Shown piece after piece: positions 7,054 through 15,202 of a stretch of DNA of 64,000 nucleotides (position 1 is its first letter; each line of letters starts with the position of its first letter). Position numbers and translations under genes: made by a program. This stretch comes from Bradyrhizobium liaoningense. Lineage in GTDB: Bacteria; Pseudomonadota; Alphaproteobacteria; Rhizobiales; Xanthobacteraceae. The notes below the pieces were generated by a model, which was given only the letters and a program-made list of their open reading frames with translations, did not search any database and was not told where the DNA came from. The stretch lies in the NCBI RefSeq assembly GCF_018130955.1, contig NZ_JAFCJM010000018.1, positions 1 to 64,000 on the forward strand. Reading direction: 5' to 3'.

Positions 7054-9063
7054 TTAGACGGCGAACGAGGCCGGCGCTTCGCCAGCGCTATGCCGGCGCC
7101 ACATTTCATTGAAGGCCCTTTCGATGTGTCGCGTCATGCCGACAGTATCGAACAGAGGCCAAGTGGACCGATGCGTCGCCAGCTTGGTCTTGAGGGCGGA
7201 TCGAAGCTCGGGATCGTGCGCGATCCGAAGCGCCAAACCCTCATATTCGTCCAGTGATCGCGTCACCAGCTCAGGAAGGCCGACAGCATTCAGGAGACTG
7301 GCTGCGACACGTCCCGCAAAGGCGGTGCCGCGGCAGGTTAGGACCGGCAAGCCAGCCCAAAGGGCGTCGCTGGCCGTGGTATGGGCGTTGTAGGGCAATG
7401 TGTCCAGGAACAGATCGGCGAGCTGGTGGCGCGCCAGGTGCTCGTCGGCAGGAACGTGTGGGGCGAACACGATCCTCTCCGCAGCGATGCCGCGCGCAAC
7501 GGCTTCACGCCTCAGGTTCTCCTTGGCGATCGGGTCCCCATCAAGCAGCCAAAGGACGCTGCCGGCGGTCTTGCTAAGCAGCCTCATCCAGACGTCGAAC
7601 AGCGGGGGCGTGATCTTGGACGTCCTGTTGAACGCACAGTAGACGAATGCATCGTCCGCCAGTCCGACCTCGCTCCGGGCCGGTGCATTTGACAGGAGCG
7701 GCCGCTTTGCGTCGGTCGCCTGGTAGCTGTCGGGGAGATAAATCACCTTCTCGGCGTAATGCTTCTGCTCTTCTTCGGGGATGACGATCCGGTCGGCGAT
7801 GACGTAGTCCATATATGGCGCACCCATCGTGCCGGGAAAGCCGAGATAGTTGACCTGGATGGGAGCCGCCCGGCGCGCAAGGATTTTCGGCCGCGCAAAG
7901 GCGGTGAATCCTCCCAGATCGACGAGGACCTCAATGTCGAGCTGGCGGATCAGCTTGACCACGTCCTCGTCGGCAAGATGGCTGACGTCTTCAAAGCGTT
8001 CGAATGCTGCCTTCAAGCGGTCGCGCATCTTGCTGCGGTCATCCGGTCCGTAGGAGATGGCGCTGATGTCGAAGCGCTCGCGGTCGTGCGCCTCGAAAAG
8101 TCCGGCCGTCAGATGCGCAGTGGCGTGACGGCGAAAATCGGCAGACAGGTACGCGACCCGCAGCCGGGAAACCGGTGGCGGCGTTCTGGGAATCGCGGCA
8201 CCTCGTTCCGGGGCGACCTCGGCGACATATGTCTTCGCGCAGGTCAATTGGTGCGCGGGAGACGACGAGGCATGAAAGAAGGTCAAGGGGTCGATCGCCA
8301 CGCCGGCTTCGACGGCCTCCTCCAGGGCGGCCTGTTCACGTTCGAAACTGCGCCAGTCGGCACGCTGCCGCCTGGCACCAACCAGCTTGCTCAACGCGAA
8401 CGGGAAGGCCTTGTCCAGCGCGACTGTTCTTTCGAGCGCTCCGATCGCTTCGTCGTGTCGGCCCATTTGGGTCAGGATCTCAGACGAGACGAAATGGTTC
8501 TGTGGATTCGACGGTGCAAGTTCGACGGCACGTTGGTAGCTGTCATGCGCTTCGTCGAGTTGACCGAGCTGCTGGAACGCACTGCCCCGGTTTGCGAACG
8601 CTGCGCTCGATGGCGCGATCGCAATGGCGCGATCAAATTCCGCGATGGCGCCGTGAAGCTCCTGCCGTGCCATCAGGATCGCTCCGCGATTGAGATGCGC
8701 ATCGGCGAAGTTCGGCGACAGGGCAATCGCTTTCGCAAGCCAAGCGAGCGCATCGTCTGTCTTGTCCAACGCACGCAGCACGTTGGCGTAGTTGAAAAGA
8801 ACGTCGGGATTGCCGGGGTCGATGCGGGCAGCCTTCTTGAGCAACGGCTCGGCGTCCGCGAAATTGCCGCGCTGGGCGTGCAACAGCCCCAACATATGGA
8901 GCGCGATCGGATGCGTTTTGCTGCCCTTGAGGATGGTCGTATAGGCCCGTTCCGCATCCGACAGATTGCCCGAACGGTGCGCCGAAATTGCCTGATCCAG
9001 AATAGCCGACGGATGGAGTGAGGAGGGGGCCGAAGCTCCCTTGTTGCGGCTCTGCTGCGACAT
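7054..9063 (-). CDS. TPR protein with O-GlcNAc transferase-like (GT41/SPINDLY) catalytic domain
   Basis: The 669-residue protein has TPR units over about residues 18-245, such as HMLGLLHAQRGNFADAEPLLKKA and NRGSAFQQLGQLDEAHDSYQRA, then a GT41 catalytic region. Key OGT landmarks are retained: LSADFRRHATAHL (human OGT DFGNHPTSH), CAFNRTSKITPP (the FNQxxKI lysine loop), LDTLPYNAHTTASDALWAG and a following GRVAAS. GT41 enzymes glycosylate Ser/Thr of proteins from a nucleotide sugar. The protein has no signal peptide, so it is probably cytoplasmic. The substrate is unknown. It stands alone on the minus strand. Confidence 0.85.
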   Translation of the reverse strand: MSQQSRNKGASAPSSLHPSAILDQAISAHRSGNLSDAERAYTTILKGSKTHPIALHMLGLLHAQRGNFADAEPLLKKAARIDPGNPDVLFNYANVLRALDKTDDALAWLAKAIALSPNFADAHLNRGAILMARQELHGAIAEFDRAIAIAPSSAAFANRGSAFQQLGQLDEAHDSYQRAVELAPSNPQNHFVSSEILTQMGRHDEAIGALERTVALDKAFPFALSKLVGARRQRADWRSFEREQAALEEAVEAGVAIDPLTFFHASSSPAHQLTCAKTYVAEVAPERGAAIPRTPPPVSRLRVAYLSADFRRHATAHLTAGLFEAHDRERFDISAISYGPDDRSKMRDRLKAAFERFEDVSHLADEDVVKLIRQLDIEVLVDLGGFTAFARPKILARRAAPIQVNYLGFPGTMGAPYMDYVIADRIVIPEEEQKHYAEKVIYLPDSYQATDAKRPLLSNAPARSEVGLADDAFVYCAFNRTSKITPPLFDVWMRLLSKTAGSVLWLLDGDPIAKENLRREAVARGIAAERIVFAPHVPADEHLARHQLADLFLDTLPYNAHTTASDALWAGLPVLTCRGTAFAGRVAASLLNAVGLPELVTRSLDEYEGLALRIAHDPELRSALKTKLATHRSTWPLFDTVGMTRHIERAFNEMWRRHSAGEAPASFAV

Positions 9064-9413
9064 GTGATTGGGTTTCTGGACCCCGATGACGGGTCTTTGC
9101 TTTGGCGAACTGGTGCAAAAACCCTAGTCGCCTTTGCTCGAGAGAACAACTGCCGCGCCGCTCGCGCTTCAAAGCGCGAATCTAGCGCGCTTGTGCCGAG
9201 ACTTCGCGCGCGACGGGTACAGATTCCGGCCAAGTGGCGCGGTGGCTATCGGCTATGCGGGTGTGACGATGGCCGGCCGGCGCTCCGGAGGGCAGCCAGT
9301 CCCGACCTGTCCTTGGCTTCCGTCGCTGTCAAAGCTTTCATGTGCAAAGAAACCCGCTAGCCCCAATTCTGCCGCTTGCGGGCCGCCGCGGTGTCGGGCA
9401 TACCCGGCGCAAC

Positions 9414-9507
9414 GGAGACGTGGCCGAGTGGCTGAAGGCGGCGGTTTGCTAAACCGTTATAGGCTTGTAAAGGCCTATCGAGGGTTCGAATCCCTCCGTC
9501 TCCGCCA
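9414..9507 (+). tRNA. tRNA-Ser(GCT)
   Basis: Acceptor GGAGACG (9414-9420) pairs with CGTCTCC (9497-9503), with discriminator G9504 and CCA encoded at 9505-9507. The anticodon GCT is at 9448-9450 in a seven-base loop. A long variable arm (AGGCTTGTAAAGGCCT) marks a class II serine tRNA, and the T-loop GGTTCGAATCC is canonical. It reads AGC/AGU codons. No integrase gene is next to it. Confidence 0.97.
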
Positions 9508-10107
9508 GCCACATTCCTCTCTTCAGTTATAGAGTGTGCGTAACGCCGCCATGTCAGCCGCGCGGATCCGCGCGCGTGCATTTCATCCGTTTCCGCCTGC
9601 GAATCTGCTTCGACGCATCTCTCTTTGCGTCTCTCGGCCCGAACCAATGCCGGGCGCGCCGAGTCGTGCCGCGATTCCTCGATTCGAGCGCGTGAAGCGC
9701 GTGAGGAAGGGGTGGGGCGACGCAGCGTCCTCCATGTCGGGAAAATCCGGGGTAAACGGAACCGGTCAAAAAACAGCATGGAAAACAAATGGTTACAGCG
9801 GCGCTATGATCACAACTGCGTGTTATTTGTGCAACACCCGCCGGAAAACACGTTCAACCGGGTCGTTTCGGAGCGTTCTTTTGTTGTGTGTGCAAGGACG
9901 TTCGGTAATTGTGACTGAGCGACGGAGGGGGGCATCCCAAGGTCGTCCCGTTTTAGGTGGTTCGCTTAAGTCCCTCGCGTTCAGCGGGTGTGTCCGAAGG
10001 CGCGAAGCGGCTAAGCGGTTAAGTTAAGGGACAAGGGAACCAACCTTAGGGTGTCGTCACCCAGCGGATCCGGAACCTTCCCTATAGAGCAAACTTGGAG
10101 GTTTAAC
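9508..10107 (+). promoter_or_regulatory. Long upstream region of the porin gene
   Basis: About 600 bases without a gene separate tRNA-Ser from the porin. Several open frames here lack domains and ribosome-binding sites. Close to the porin lie a hairpin GGGTG-TCGT-CACCC at about 10049-10062 and the ribosome-binding site TTGGAGG at 10095-10101. An imperfect inverted repeat, GTGTT-N8-AACAC, lies near 9820-9838. A long leader is plausible for a highly expressed porin, but I cannot place the transcription start. Confidence 0.4.
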
Positions 10108-11598
10108 ATGAAGTTGGTAAAGAGCCTTTTGCTCGGTTCAGCGGCAGGTCTGATTGCCGTTGGCGGAGCACAGGCAGCCGATCTCCCCGTGAAGGCCAAA
10201 GCGGTCGAATACGTGAAGATCTGCTCCCTGTACGGTGCCGGATTCTACTACATGCCGGGCACTGACACCTGCATCAAGTTCGGCGGCTATCTGCGTGCCG
10301 ATAACTGGTACCAAGGCGGCGACTACGGTTTCCGGCAAGGCGCGAACCAGGGTTCGAATAACCGTCTGACGAACTACTGGGGCGCCCGCGCTCGTATGGA
10401 CTTCACCGTCGATACGCGCACGGCAACTGAGTATGGCGTGCTCCGCACCTACGCCGATATGGTCTTCACCTGGGATACGACCACGGTCAGCGGCAGCAGC
10501 CCGTCGATCTTCTCGACCGGTTCGGCCTCGCTCGGCCTCTACCATGCGTTCATCCAGTTCGCTGGCTTCACGTTCGGCCGTACGGTTTCGATCTTCGACG
10601 CTCCGTGGCAGAGCTATCCGGCTGGCGGTCCCGATACCCTTCCGGGCGGTTCCAACCACGTCACCGGTGTGAACCAGGTGACCTACACGGCTGACTTCGG
10701 TCAGGGCGTCACCGCTTCGGTGGCGTTGCAAGATGAAACGACGTCGGCAGGCGGCGAGACGAACCTCTGGAACCTGTCGGGTGCGACTGCAGCCAACATG
10801 GTTCAGGGCATCTATGGCAACAACAACTGGGGTGGAACGCGTGCTCCCGACGTCGTCGGCCAAGTCCGCGTCGACCAGGCCTGGGGTCTGGCCCAGTTCT
10901 CGGTTGTTGGGCATAACCTCCATCCCGCCTACTACGGTGCGACTGAGTTGACCGGTCACCCCGGCGACAAGTGGGGCTGGGCGGTGCAGGGCGCTTTGTC
11001 GATCAAGAACATCCCGACCGGTGCGGGCGACTCGATCAACTTGCAGGCCGTCTACACGGATGGCGCGTCTCGCTACAACTTCCAGAGCCTGTTCCCGCAG
11101 TCCTTCTTTATGTACAGCGGTAGCGGCATTGGCGCCTACCAGAGCCTCGGGATCGCCGGCATTGCTGATGGTGTCTTCACCGGCACCTCGGCTGCTAACG
11201 GCAGCTCGATTGAGACCGTCAAGACCTGGGGCTTCCGTGGTGGCTACACCCACAACTGGAACCCGAACTGGGCGAGCTCCATCTACGGTGGCTACGGCGC
11301 TGTGCAGTACGGCTCCAACGGCAAGGCCACGATCTGCGCCAACATGGTTGGATTGCTTGGTCTGACCGGCAACTGCAACCCGGACTTCAACTTCGGAGTG
11401 ATCGGCGTCAACACCGTGTGGACTCCGGTCAAGGGCCTGGCTTTCACGGCGGACCTCAGCTACTCCCGTCTGGACCAGAAGTACTCGGGCACCATCGCGA
11501 GCCCGGGATTTGCTAACGGTGCCAAGCCGGCAGCTGTGTATGAGATGAAGGACCAGGACTCGCTCGCCCTGCTCCTCCGCGCTCAGCGCAACTTCTAA
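10108..11598 (+). CDS. Outer-membrane porin, alphaproteobacterial (porin_2) family
   Basis: The 496-residue protein begins MKLVKSLLLGSAAGLIAVGG and is cut after AQA; the mature end starts ADLPVKAKAVEYVKICSLYGAGFYYMPGTDTCIKFGG, the hallmark of bradyrhizobial/rhizobial porins. The two Cys in KICS and DTCIKFGG are part of that pattern. Beta-strand-rich sequence continues to a C-terminal Phe (LRAQRNF), the outer-membrane assembly signal. ATG 10108 is seven bases after GGAGG. It forms a passive diffusion pore and probably accounts for much of the outer-membrane protein. A strong terminator follows. Confidence 0.95.
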   Translation: MKLVKSLLLGSAAGLIAVGGAQAADLPVKAKAVEYVKICSLYGAGFYYMPGTDTCIKFGGYLRADNWYQGGDYGFRQGANQGSNNRLTNYWGARARMDFTVDTRTATEYGVLRTYADMVFTWDTTTVSGSSPSIFSTGSASLGLYHAFIQFAGFTFGRTVSIFDAPWQSYPAGGPDTLPGGSNHVTGVNQVTYTADFGQGVTASVALQDETTSAGGETNLWNLSGATAANMVQGIYGNNNWGGTRAPDVVGQVRVDQAWGLAQFSVVGHNLHPAYYGATELTGHPGDKWGWAVQGALSIKNIPTGAGDSINLQAVYTDGASRYNFQSLFPQSFFMYSGSGIGAYQSLGIAGIADGVFTGTSAANGSSIETVKTWGFRGGYTHNWNPNWASSIYGGYGAVQYGSNGKATICANMVGLLGLTGNCNPDFNFGVIGVNTVWTPVKGLAFTADLSYSRLDQKYSGTIASPGFANGAKPAAVYEMKDQDSLALLLRAQRNF

Positions 11599-11620
11599 GA
11601 TCGATCTCACGACCGATCAG

Positions 11621-11656
11621 AGAACCCCGGCGGGAAACCGCCGGGGTTCTTCTTTG
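11621..11656 (+). terminator. Rho-independent terminator of the porin gene
   Basis: A perfect 13-bp stem (AGAACCCCGGCGG / CCGCCGGGGTTCT) with a GAAA tetraloop is followed by TCTTTG. It lies 22 bases after the porin stop codon. Confidence 0.93.
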
Positions 11657-11779
11657 CGGGCGTCGCGGCGTCCATCGCCGCGAAAGAGCAGGTGGCGCCC
11701 AGCCAGAGATGCTGCGACCGGCCGATGAGCGAATTCGCGCGTGCCTGGAGCACTGATCCGGACCCGAAGGGCCGCGCTA

Positions 11780-11850
11780 GCGCAAAGTGCAAAGCGGTCT
11801 TCTCTCGCGACGAGCGCGGAACACGTTTGCGCGGAGATCATGCTCGAACG
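11780..11850. repeat. Possible decayed palindromic repeat
   Basis: The segment contains CAAAGTGCAAAGCGGTCTTC and then GAGATCATGCTC about 45 bases on. These resemble the two arms of a repeat I associate with bradyrhizobial intergenic regions (AAGTG-AAGCGGTTTTC and GATCATGCTC), but pairing is poor. Apart from this and the terminator, I see nothing in 11657-12060. Confidence 0.3.
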
Positions 11851-12066
11851 ATAATCTGTCGTCCGTGGAGAAGCGGGACTTCAGCTCGGGACGGGGTGAA
11901 GTCGGAGGATGAGCCGAATTAGGATCTGGCAAGAGGTCCAGCCAACGGACGGGCGCCGGAAGTCGTAGCCGGTCGCGAGGACGGCATTGGTGGCGTCGCC
12001 TCCGCGGTGCCGGAGATATGCCACAGATGAGCGATTGGATGCGTCGGCGGCAAAAATGATATTTAC

Positions 12067-12087
12067 TTACATGATCTACTCATGTAA
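12067..12087. promoter_or_regulatory. Perfect palindrome, operator-like, before candidate sRNA
   Basis: TTACATGA and TCATGTAA form a perfect 8-bp inverted repeat with a 5-base spacer (TCTAC). It lies in a distinctly AT-rich patch. A weak promoter fit, TTTACT (12062) and TAATTT (12085) with 17-base spacing, brackets the palindrome, so a bound dimer would sit on the promoter. The half TACTCATGTAA resembles TACTCGTGTAC at 13030-13040 upstream of the ribbon-helix-helix-like gene (9 of 11 bases). Confidence 0.55.
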
Positions 12088-12091
12088 TTTA

Positions 12092-12200
12092 CAAAGTAGC
12101 CTGCCAAACGCATTGGCGGCGCCTGGTCTCAAAACGAGACGATCTACAACTTTATGAACTAACCTCCGAAACCTCCGGCAATGCCCTGCCGGAGGTTTTT
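12092..12200 (+). ncRNA. Candidate trans-acting small RNA
   Basis: Three consecutive stem-loops lie here: GCCAA/TTGGC at 12103-12117, GTCTC/GAGAC at 12126-12140 and a 10-bp terminator stem at 12171-12196 with a U tail. An unpaired stretch between the second and third stems carries CCTCC at 12163-12167, complementary to Shine-Dalgarno sequences, as in many alphaproteobacterial riboregulators. No coding frame fits. The promoter-like AT-rich palindrome lies just upstream. The start is approximate. Without a covariance search I cannot say whether it belongs to a known family. Confidence 0.55.
12171..12200 (+). terminator. Rho-independent terminator with no coding gene upstream
   Basis: ACCTCCGGCA pairs perfectly with TGCCGGAGGT around the loop ATGCCC and is followed by TTTTT. 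No plus-strand gene ends near it; the porin already has its own terminator 550 bases earlier. It therefore most likely ends a short non-coding transcript. Confidence 0.85.
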
Positions 12201-12250
12201 GATTCGCAGGGATATCTTTCCTGCCGGTGATCCCGCAAGCACATTCCTCC

Positions 12251-12742
12251 TCAGCGAATCAGGCGCGCCCGGGAGTTCGGCCGGTAGGCGAGGCGCGCGT
12301 GGCCCGTGCAATAGGACTGGCCGTCGGGCGAGGCGTTGCCGCAGAAGCAAAAGTCATCCGCGCCCGGTGTCGAGATCGGCCAGCGGCAGCGGTTCTCTGA
12401 CAATTCGAGCAGCGAGCAGCGGTTGGTCTCGTCGATCGGCGCATGCGCGAGCGGCGTTTCGGCCTCGTCATAGATCGCGCCTAGCATTTCACATTGCAGC
12501 CTGCGAAGGGTCCTCAGGGCCCGCGCAGTGCTCTTCTCCACGCTCCGCTCTTCCCGCTTCGGGCCGCGGGTCAGATTGAGGCGGCTGAGCTTGCCGATGA
12601 CGGCGTTGCGGCTGACGCCGATATCGGCGGCGATCTCGCGGCAGGACAGGCCGGCGTGAAAATGGTTTTTCAGAAGTTCGATGCGCTCGTCGGTCCAGGT
12701 CGCAACGGAAGTCGGTGGCGAAGTCGGTGAAGCAGCGGGCAT
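12251..12742 (-). CDS. GcrA-family cell-cycle-type transcriptional regulator
   Basis: The 163-residue protein starts with an N-terminal helix-turn-helix of the GcrA type after a short linker: WTDERIELLKNHFHAGLSCREIAA followed by VSRNAVIGKLSRLNLTRG. The C-terminal end has the family's Cys-rich block, CRWPISTPG, FCFCGN and YCTGHARLAY. GcrA activates genes through sigma70 at methylated GANTC sites in Caulobacter. Bradyrhizobia often carry more than one relative, so this may be a paralogue. An upstream extension to 12850 lacks family similarity; the ATG at 12742 gives the usual length. Confidence 0.85.
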   Translation of the reverse strand: MPAASPTSPPTSVATWTDERIELLKNHFHAGLSCREIAADIGVSRNAVIGKLSRLNLTRGPKREERSVEKSTARALRTLRRLQCEMLGAIYDEAETPLAHAPIDETNRCSLLELSENRCRWPISTPGADDFCFCGNASPDGQSYCTGHARLAYRPNSRARLIR

Positions 12743-12812
12743 TTTGTGACGGTCCCAGGTTCTAAAATCGACCACGCCGTCCGAAACCGTCCGCTTTGCG
12801 CGTCCTTGAGCC

Positions 12813-13010
12813 TCACGTCCTGCCGTTGTCGCGAATGGACAGCAGACCATCCTTGATCGCGAGGCGGATACCTTCCTCGATCAAGGTTCGTGCAACGCCT
12901 GGAACGCTGGTGCCGTGGGTGCCCTGTCTCACCAGTTTTTCGAGATAGGTGATGGTCGAGAGCGCCAAGGTTACGGGAATGCGGTCAGTCTCGGCTTTTT
13001 CGGTGGCCAT
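12813..13010 (-). CDS. Small ribbon-helix-helix-like protein
   Basis: The 65-residue protein has the layout of a CopG/Arc-type fold: a strand-like IPVTLALS, helix TITYLEKLVRQG and helix VPGVARTLIEEGIRLAIKDG. Proteins of this shape dimerise and bind short palindromes. It lies 70 bases upstream of the GcrA-like gene on the same strand. Its promoter region (13011-13050) is AT-rich and contains TACTCGTGTAC, related to the palindrome before the candidate sRNA. No toxin partner is adjacent. The fold assignment is by pattern only. Confidence 0.6.
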   Translation of the reverse strand: MATEKAETDRIPVTLALSTITYLEKLVRQGTHGTSVPGVARTLIEEGIRLAIKDGLLSIRDNGRT

Positions 13011-13214
13011 GGCCCGAACGCTAGCCTCTTACTCGTGTACATAAAAGTAACGATTAAGACTCTATTTAGGTTTGGGGCTGGAAGTCAATTCGGCCGCGAA
13101 AAGTGCGATGAGATCATTGGAATCGCTTGGAAAAATGCGTACGACCGCCCGCGCGGCGGCGAGGCCGGGCGCGGGCGTTATGAAGAACCGAGGCTGAGAA
13201 GGGGCCGTTACGGC

Positions 13215-13315
13215 CTAGAGCCTTTTCCGTTCCGATGAGATCGGAACGGGGCTCTAGATTCTTTTGACGCGTTTTCTGGACGCGAACCGGTACCCACTTG
13301 GCTCGAAAACGCTTT
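13215..13315. repeat. Bradyrhizobial palindromic repeat (two hairpins)
   Basis: A hairpin CTAGAGCC...GGCTCTAG with inner arms CCGTTCCGAT/ATCGGAACGG at 13215-13257 is followed by a second arm pair, AGCGTTTTC-like GCGTTTTCTGGACGCGAACC and CTCGAAAACGC, ending at 13312. I know this combined element as a frequent intergenic repeat in Bradyrhizobium and Rhodopseudomonas. Its end reaches the stop codon of the acetamidase gene, so it may form the end of that transcript. Confidence 0.75.
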
Positions 13316-14255
13316 AGCCGTGCACGACCGACTTCGCGATCATGCAGTGGATACCCTTGGAGCCGTTGACGGTCTGCGTGACCCGCAAATCGGCAGCCAG
13401 GCTGCAAAGCGTGTAGGCATCCTCGCGCGACAAATTTCGCTTCTCGCCCAAGAGCACGATCATGTCGCGCAGCGCGCGGACCACGCATTGATCGAGGTCC
13501 GGATCCATCGCCATGGTCATGTAGTGCGACGGCGTTTCCGCGCGGGGATAGCTGAGGCGGAGGTCCTTGCGCAGCGTGAAGCGGAAGCGGCCCTGGAGCG
13601 CGGTCTCGATCGCGGTGACGCAGACCTCCCCGTCGCCCTGCACGCCATGGCCGTCGCCGCAGGAGAATAGCGCGCCTGGCACGAACACCGGCAGGTAGAG
13701 CGTTGCGCCTGCGTCGAGCTCCTTGTTGTCGAGATTGCCGCCCATCGCGCGCGGGATCAGCGAGGAGATGCGGCCCCAGGCCGGCGGCGGCGCCGTGCCC
13801 ATCACGCCGAAGAACGGTTTCAGCGGCAGATCGAGCCCCCAGGGCAGGCGGCCGACCATGCGCGTCGTATCGAGTGGGATGTTGAGGATGCGCAACTCGT
13901 GAAAGTCATCGGGCAGGGTGCCGGACAGCGGCTTGATCAGGTTGTAGCCCCAGTCCTGCCGCAGCGAGACATCGAGGATATCAACCTCGAGGACGTCGCC
14001 GGGCTCCGCGCCATGAATTGCGATCGGGCCGGTGAGGATGTGGCCGGGCAGCATCCGCTCGTTCGTCGCGTGCACCTCGAACAGTTCGGGCGGAACGTGA
14101 AACTGCTTACGATCCGGCACCACGTCCGGGCCGCCGCTGATCGTGTCGATCGTCACCTCGTCGCCGCTGTCGATCGCGAGCACTGGCGCGAGTTTGGCTT
14201 CGAAAAAGCCCCAATGGCAGGTCTTTGGGCTGGATTGCAGGTGATGATGGGCCAT
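13314..14255 (-). CDS. Acetamidase/formamidase family protein
   Basis: The 313-residue protein matches the FmdA/AmdA family: HHLQSSPKTCHWGFF at the N-terminus, GPIAIHGAEPGDVLEVDILDV, FFGVMGTAPP, GGNLDNKELDAGATLYLPVFVPGALFSCGDGHGVQGDGEV and GSKGIHCMIAKS. These enzymes hydrolyse short-chain amides to ammonia and the acid. It is a single gene, divergent from the YdcF-like gene. The TAA stop is shared with a palindromic repeat. Actual substrate is unproven. Confidence 0.92.
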   Translation of the reverse strand: MAHHHLQSSPKTCHWGFFEAKLAPVLAIDSGDEVTIDTISGGPDVVPDRKQFHVPPELFEVHATNERMLPGHILTGPIAIHGAEPGDVLEVDILDVSLRQDWGYNLIKPLSGTLPDDFHELRILNIPLDTTRMVGRLPWGLDLPLKPFFGVMGTAPPPAWGRISSLIPRAMGGNLDNKELDAGATLYLPVFVPGALFSCGDGHGVQGDGEVCVTAIETALQGRFRFTLRKDLRLSYPRAETPSHYMTMAMDPDLDQCVVRALRDMIVLLGEKRNLSREDAYTLCSLAADLRVTQTVNGSKGIHCMIAKSVVHG

Positions 14256-14368
14256 TTCGACGACCTCGCAATGCGTTCTTGAAGGGACTTTGTGAACGGG
14301 CTTGGGCTCGCGGCGGAGACAGCGTATGAGGCAGTAGCAAATATCCCACGAGGCTTCCCCTGTTTTTC

Positions 14369-15157
14369 GTGCTCTCCAAAACCCTCGGCATCGTGTTCCT
14401 GCCGACGAACCTTTTGATCCTGCTCGGTATCGTCGGCGTGATCCTGCTGGCGACGCGCTTCGCTGCGCTCGGGCGAAAGTTGATGGTTGCCGCGATCGTG
14501 CTGCTGGTGCTGTGTGCTTTCTCGCCGCTCGGCGCTCTCCTGACCTATCCGCTGGAATCGCGCTTTCCGCCGTGGGACCCCTCGCGCGGCGCGCCTGACG
14601 GCATCATCGTGCTGGGTGGGCCGGTCGAGGCGGAGCTCTCGGCCGAGCATGGCACGCCGGTGACGCACAACGGCGCCGATCGCATGTTTGCCGCGGGCGA
14701 GCTTGCAGTCCGCTATCCCAACGCCCGCATCGTCTTCACCGGCGGCAGTTCCAATCTCATGTCCAGTGACGCGCGGGAAGCCGACTATGCCGGCATGCTG
14801 CTGCAAAACCTCGGCATCCCGAAGGAGCGCATGATCATGGAGCGGCGCTCGCGCAATACCTACGAGAATGCGCTGTTCACAAAGGCCCTGGTGAATCCGA
14901 AGCCCGGCGAACGCTGGCTGCTCGTGACCTCGGCTTACCATATGCCGCGCTCGGTCGGCATCTTCCGCAAGGCGGAGTTTGCCGTCGAGCCGTATCCCGT
15001 CGATTGGCGGATCGGGGAGCACCTCTTCAAAGTCGAGACCATCGCGGCCGATGGGCTGAGCCGAACCGATCTCGCGATCCGGGAATGGCTGGGCTTGATC
15101 ACCTATCGTCTCCGTGGCCGGACCGCCGAGTTGCTTCCCGGGCCCGCCAAGGACTAG
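14369..15157 (+). CDS. YdcF/ElyC-family (DUF218) membrane protein
   Basis: The 262-residue protein has two N-terminal membrane helices (FLPTNLLILLGIVGVILLAT and a second ending near residue 50), then the DUF218 core: DGIIVLGGPV, RMFAAGELAVRYPNARIVFTGG, ERMIMERRSRNTYENA and LLVTSAYHMPRSVGIFR. ElyC and SanA relatives affect envelope and peptidoglycan lipid-carrier homeostasis. The start is GTG 14369. An in-frame CTG at 14360 would give the N-terminus xFFVLSKTLG seen in relatives, so the true start may be three codons earlier. Confidence 0.88.
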   Translation: MLSKTLGIVFLPTNLLILLGIVGVILLATRFAALGRKLMVAAIVLLVLCAFSPLGALLTYPLESRFPPWDPSRGAPDGIIVLGGPVEAELSAEHGTPVTHNGADRMFAAGELAVRYPNARIVFTGGSSNLMSSDAREADYAGMLLQNLGIPKERMIMERRSRNTYENALFTKALVNPKPGERWLLVTSAYHMPRSVGIFRKAEFAVEPYPVDWRIGEHLFKVETIAADGLSRTDLAIREWLGLITYRLRGRTAELLPGPAKD

Positions 15158-15202
15158 AAAAGGATCAGAACAGAACAACGGGCCCCTCGCCGGGAGGACA
15201 GC

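Noticed and set aside
9414..9507. tRNA-Ser as an attachment site for an integrated island
   Set aside because: No integrase gene and no repeat of the tRNA 3' end were found in the following sequence.
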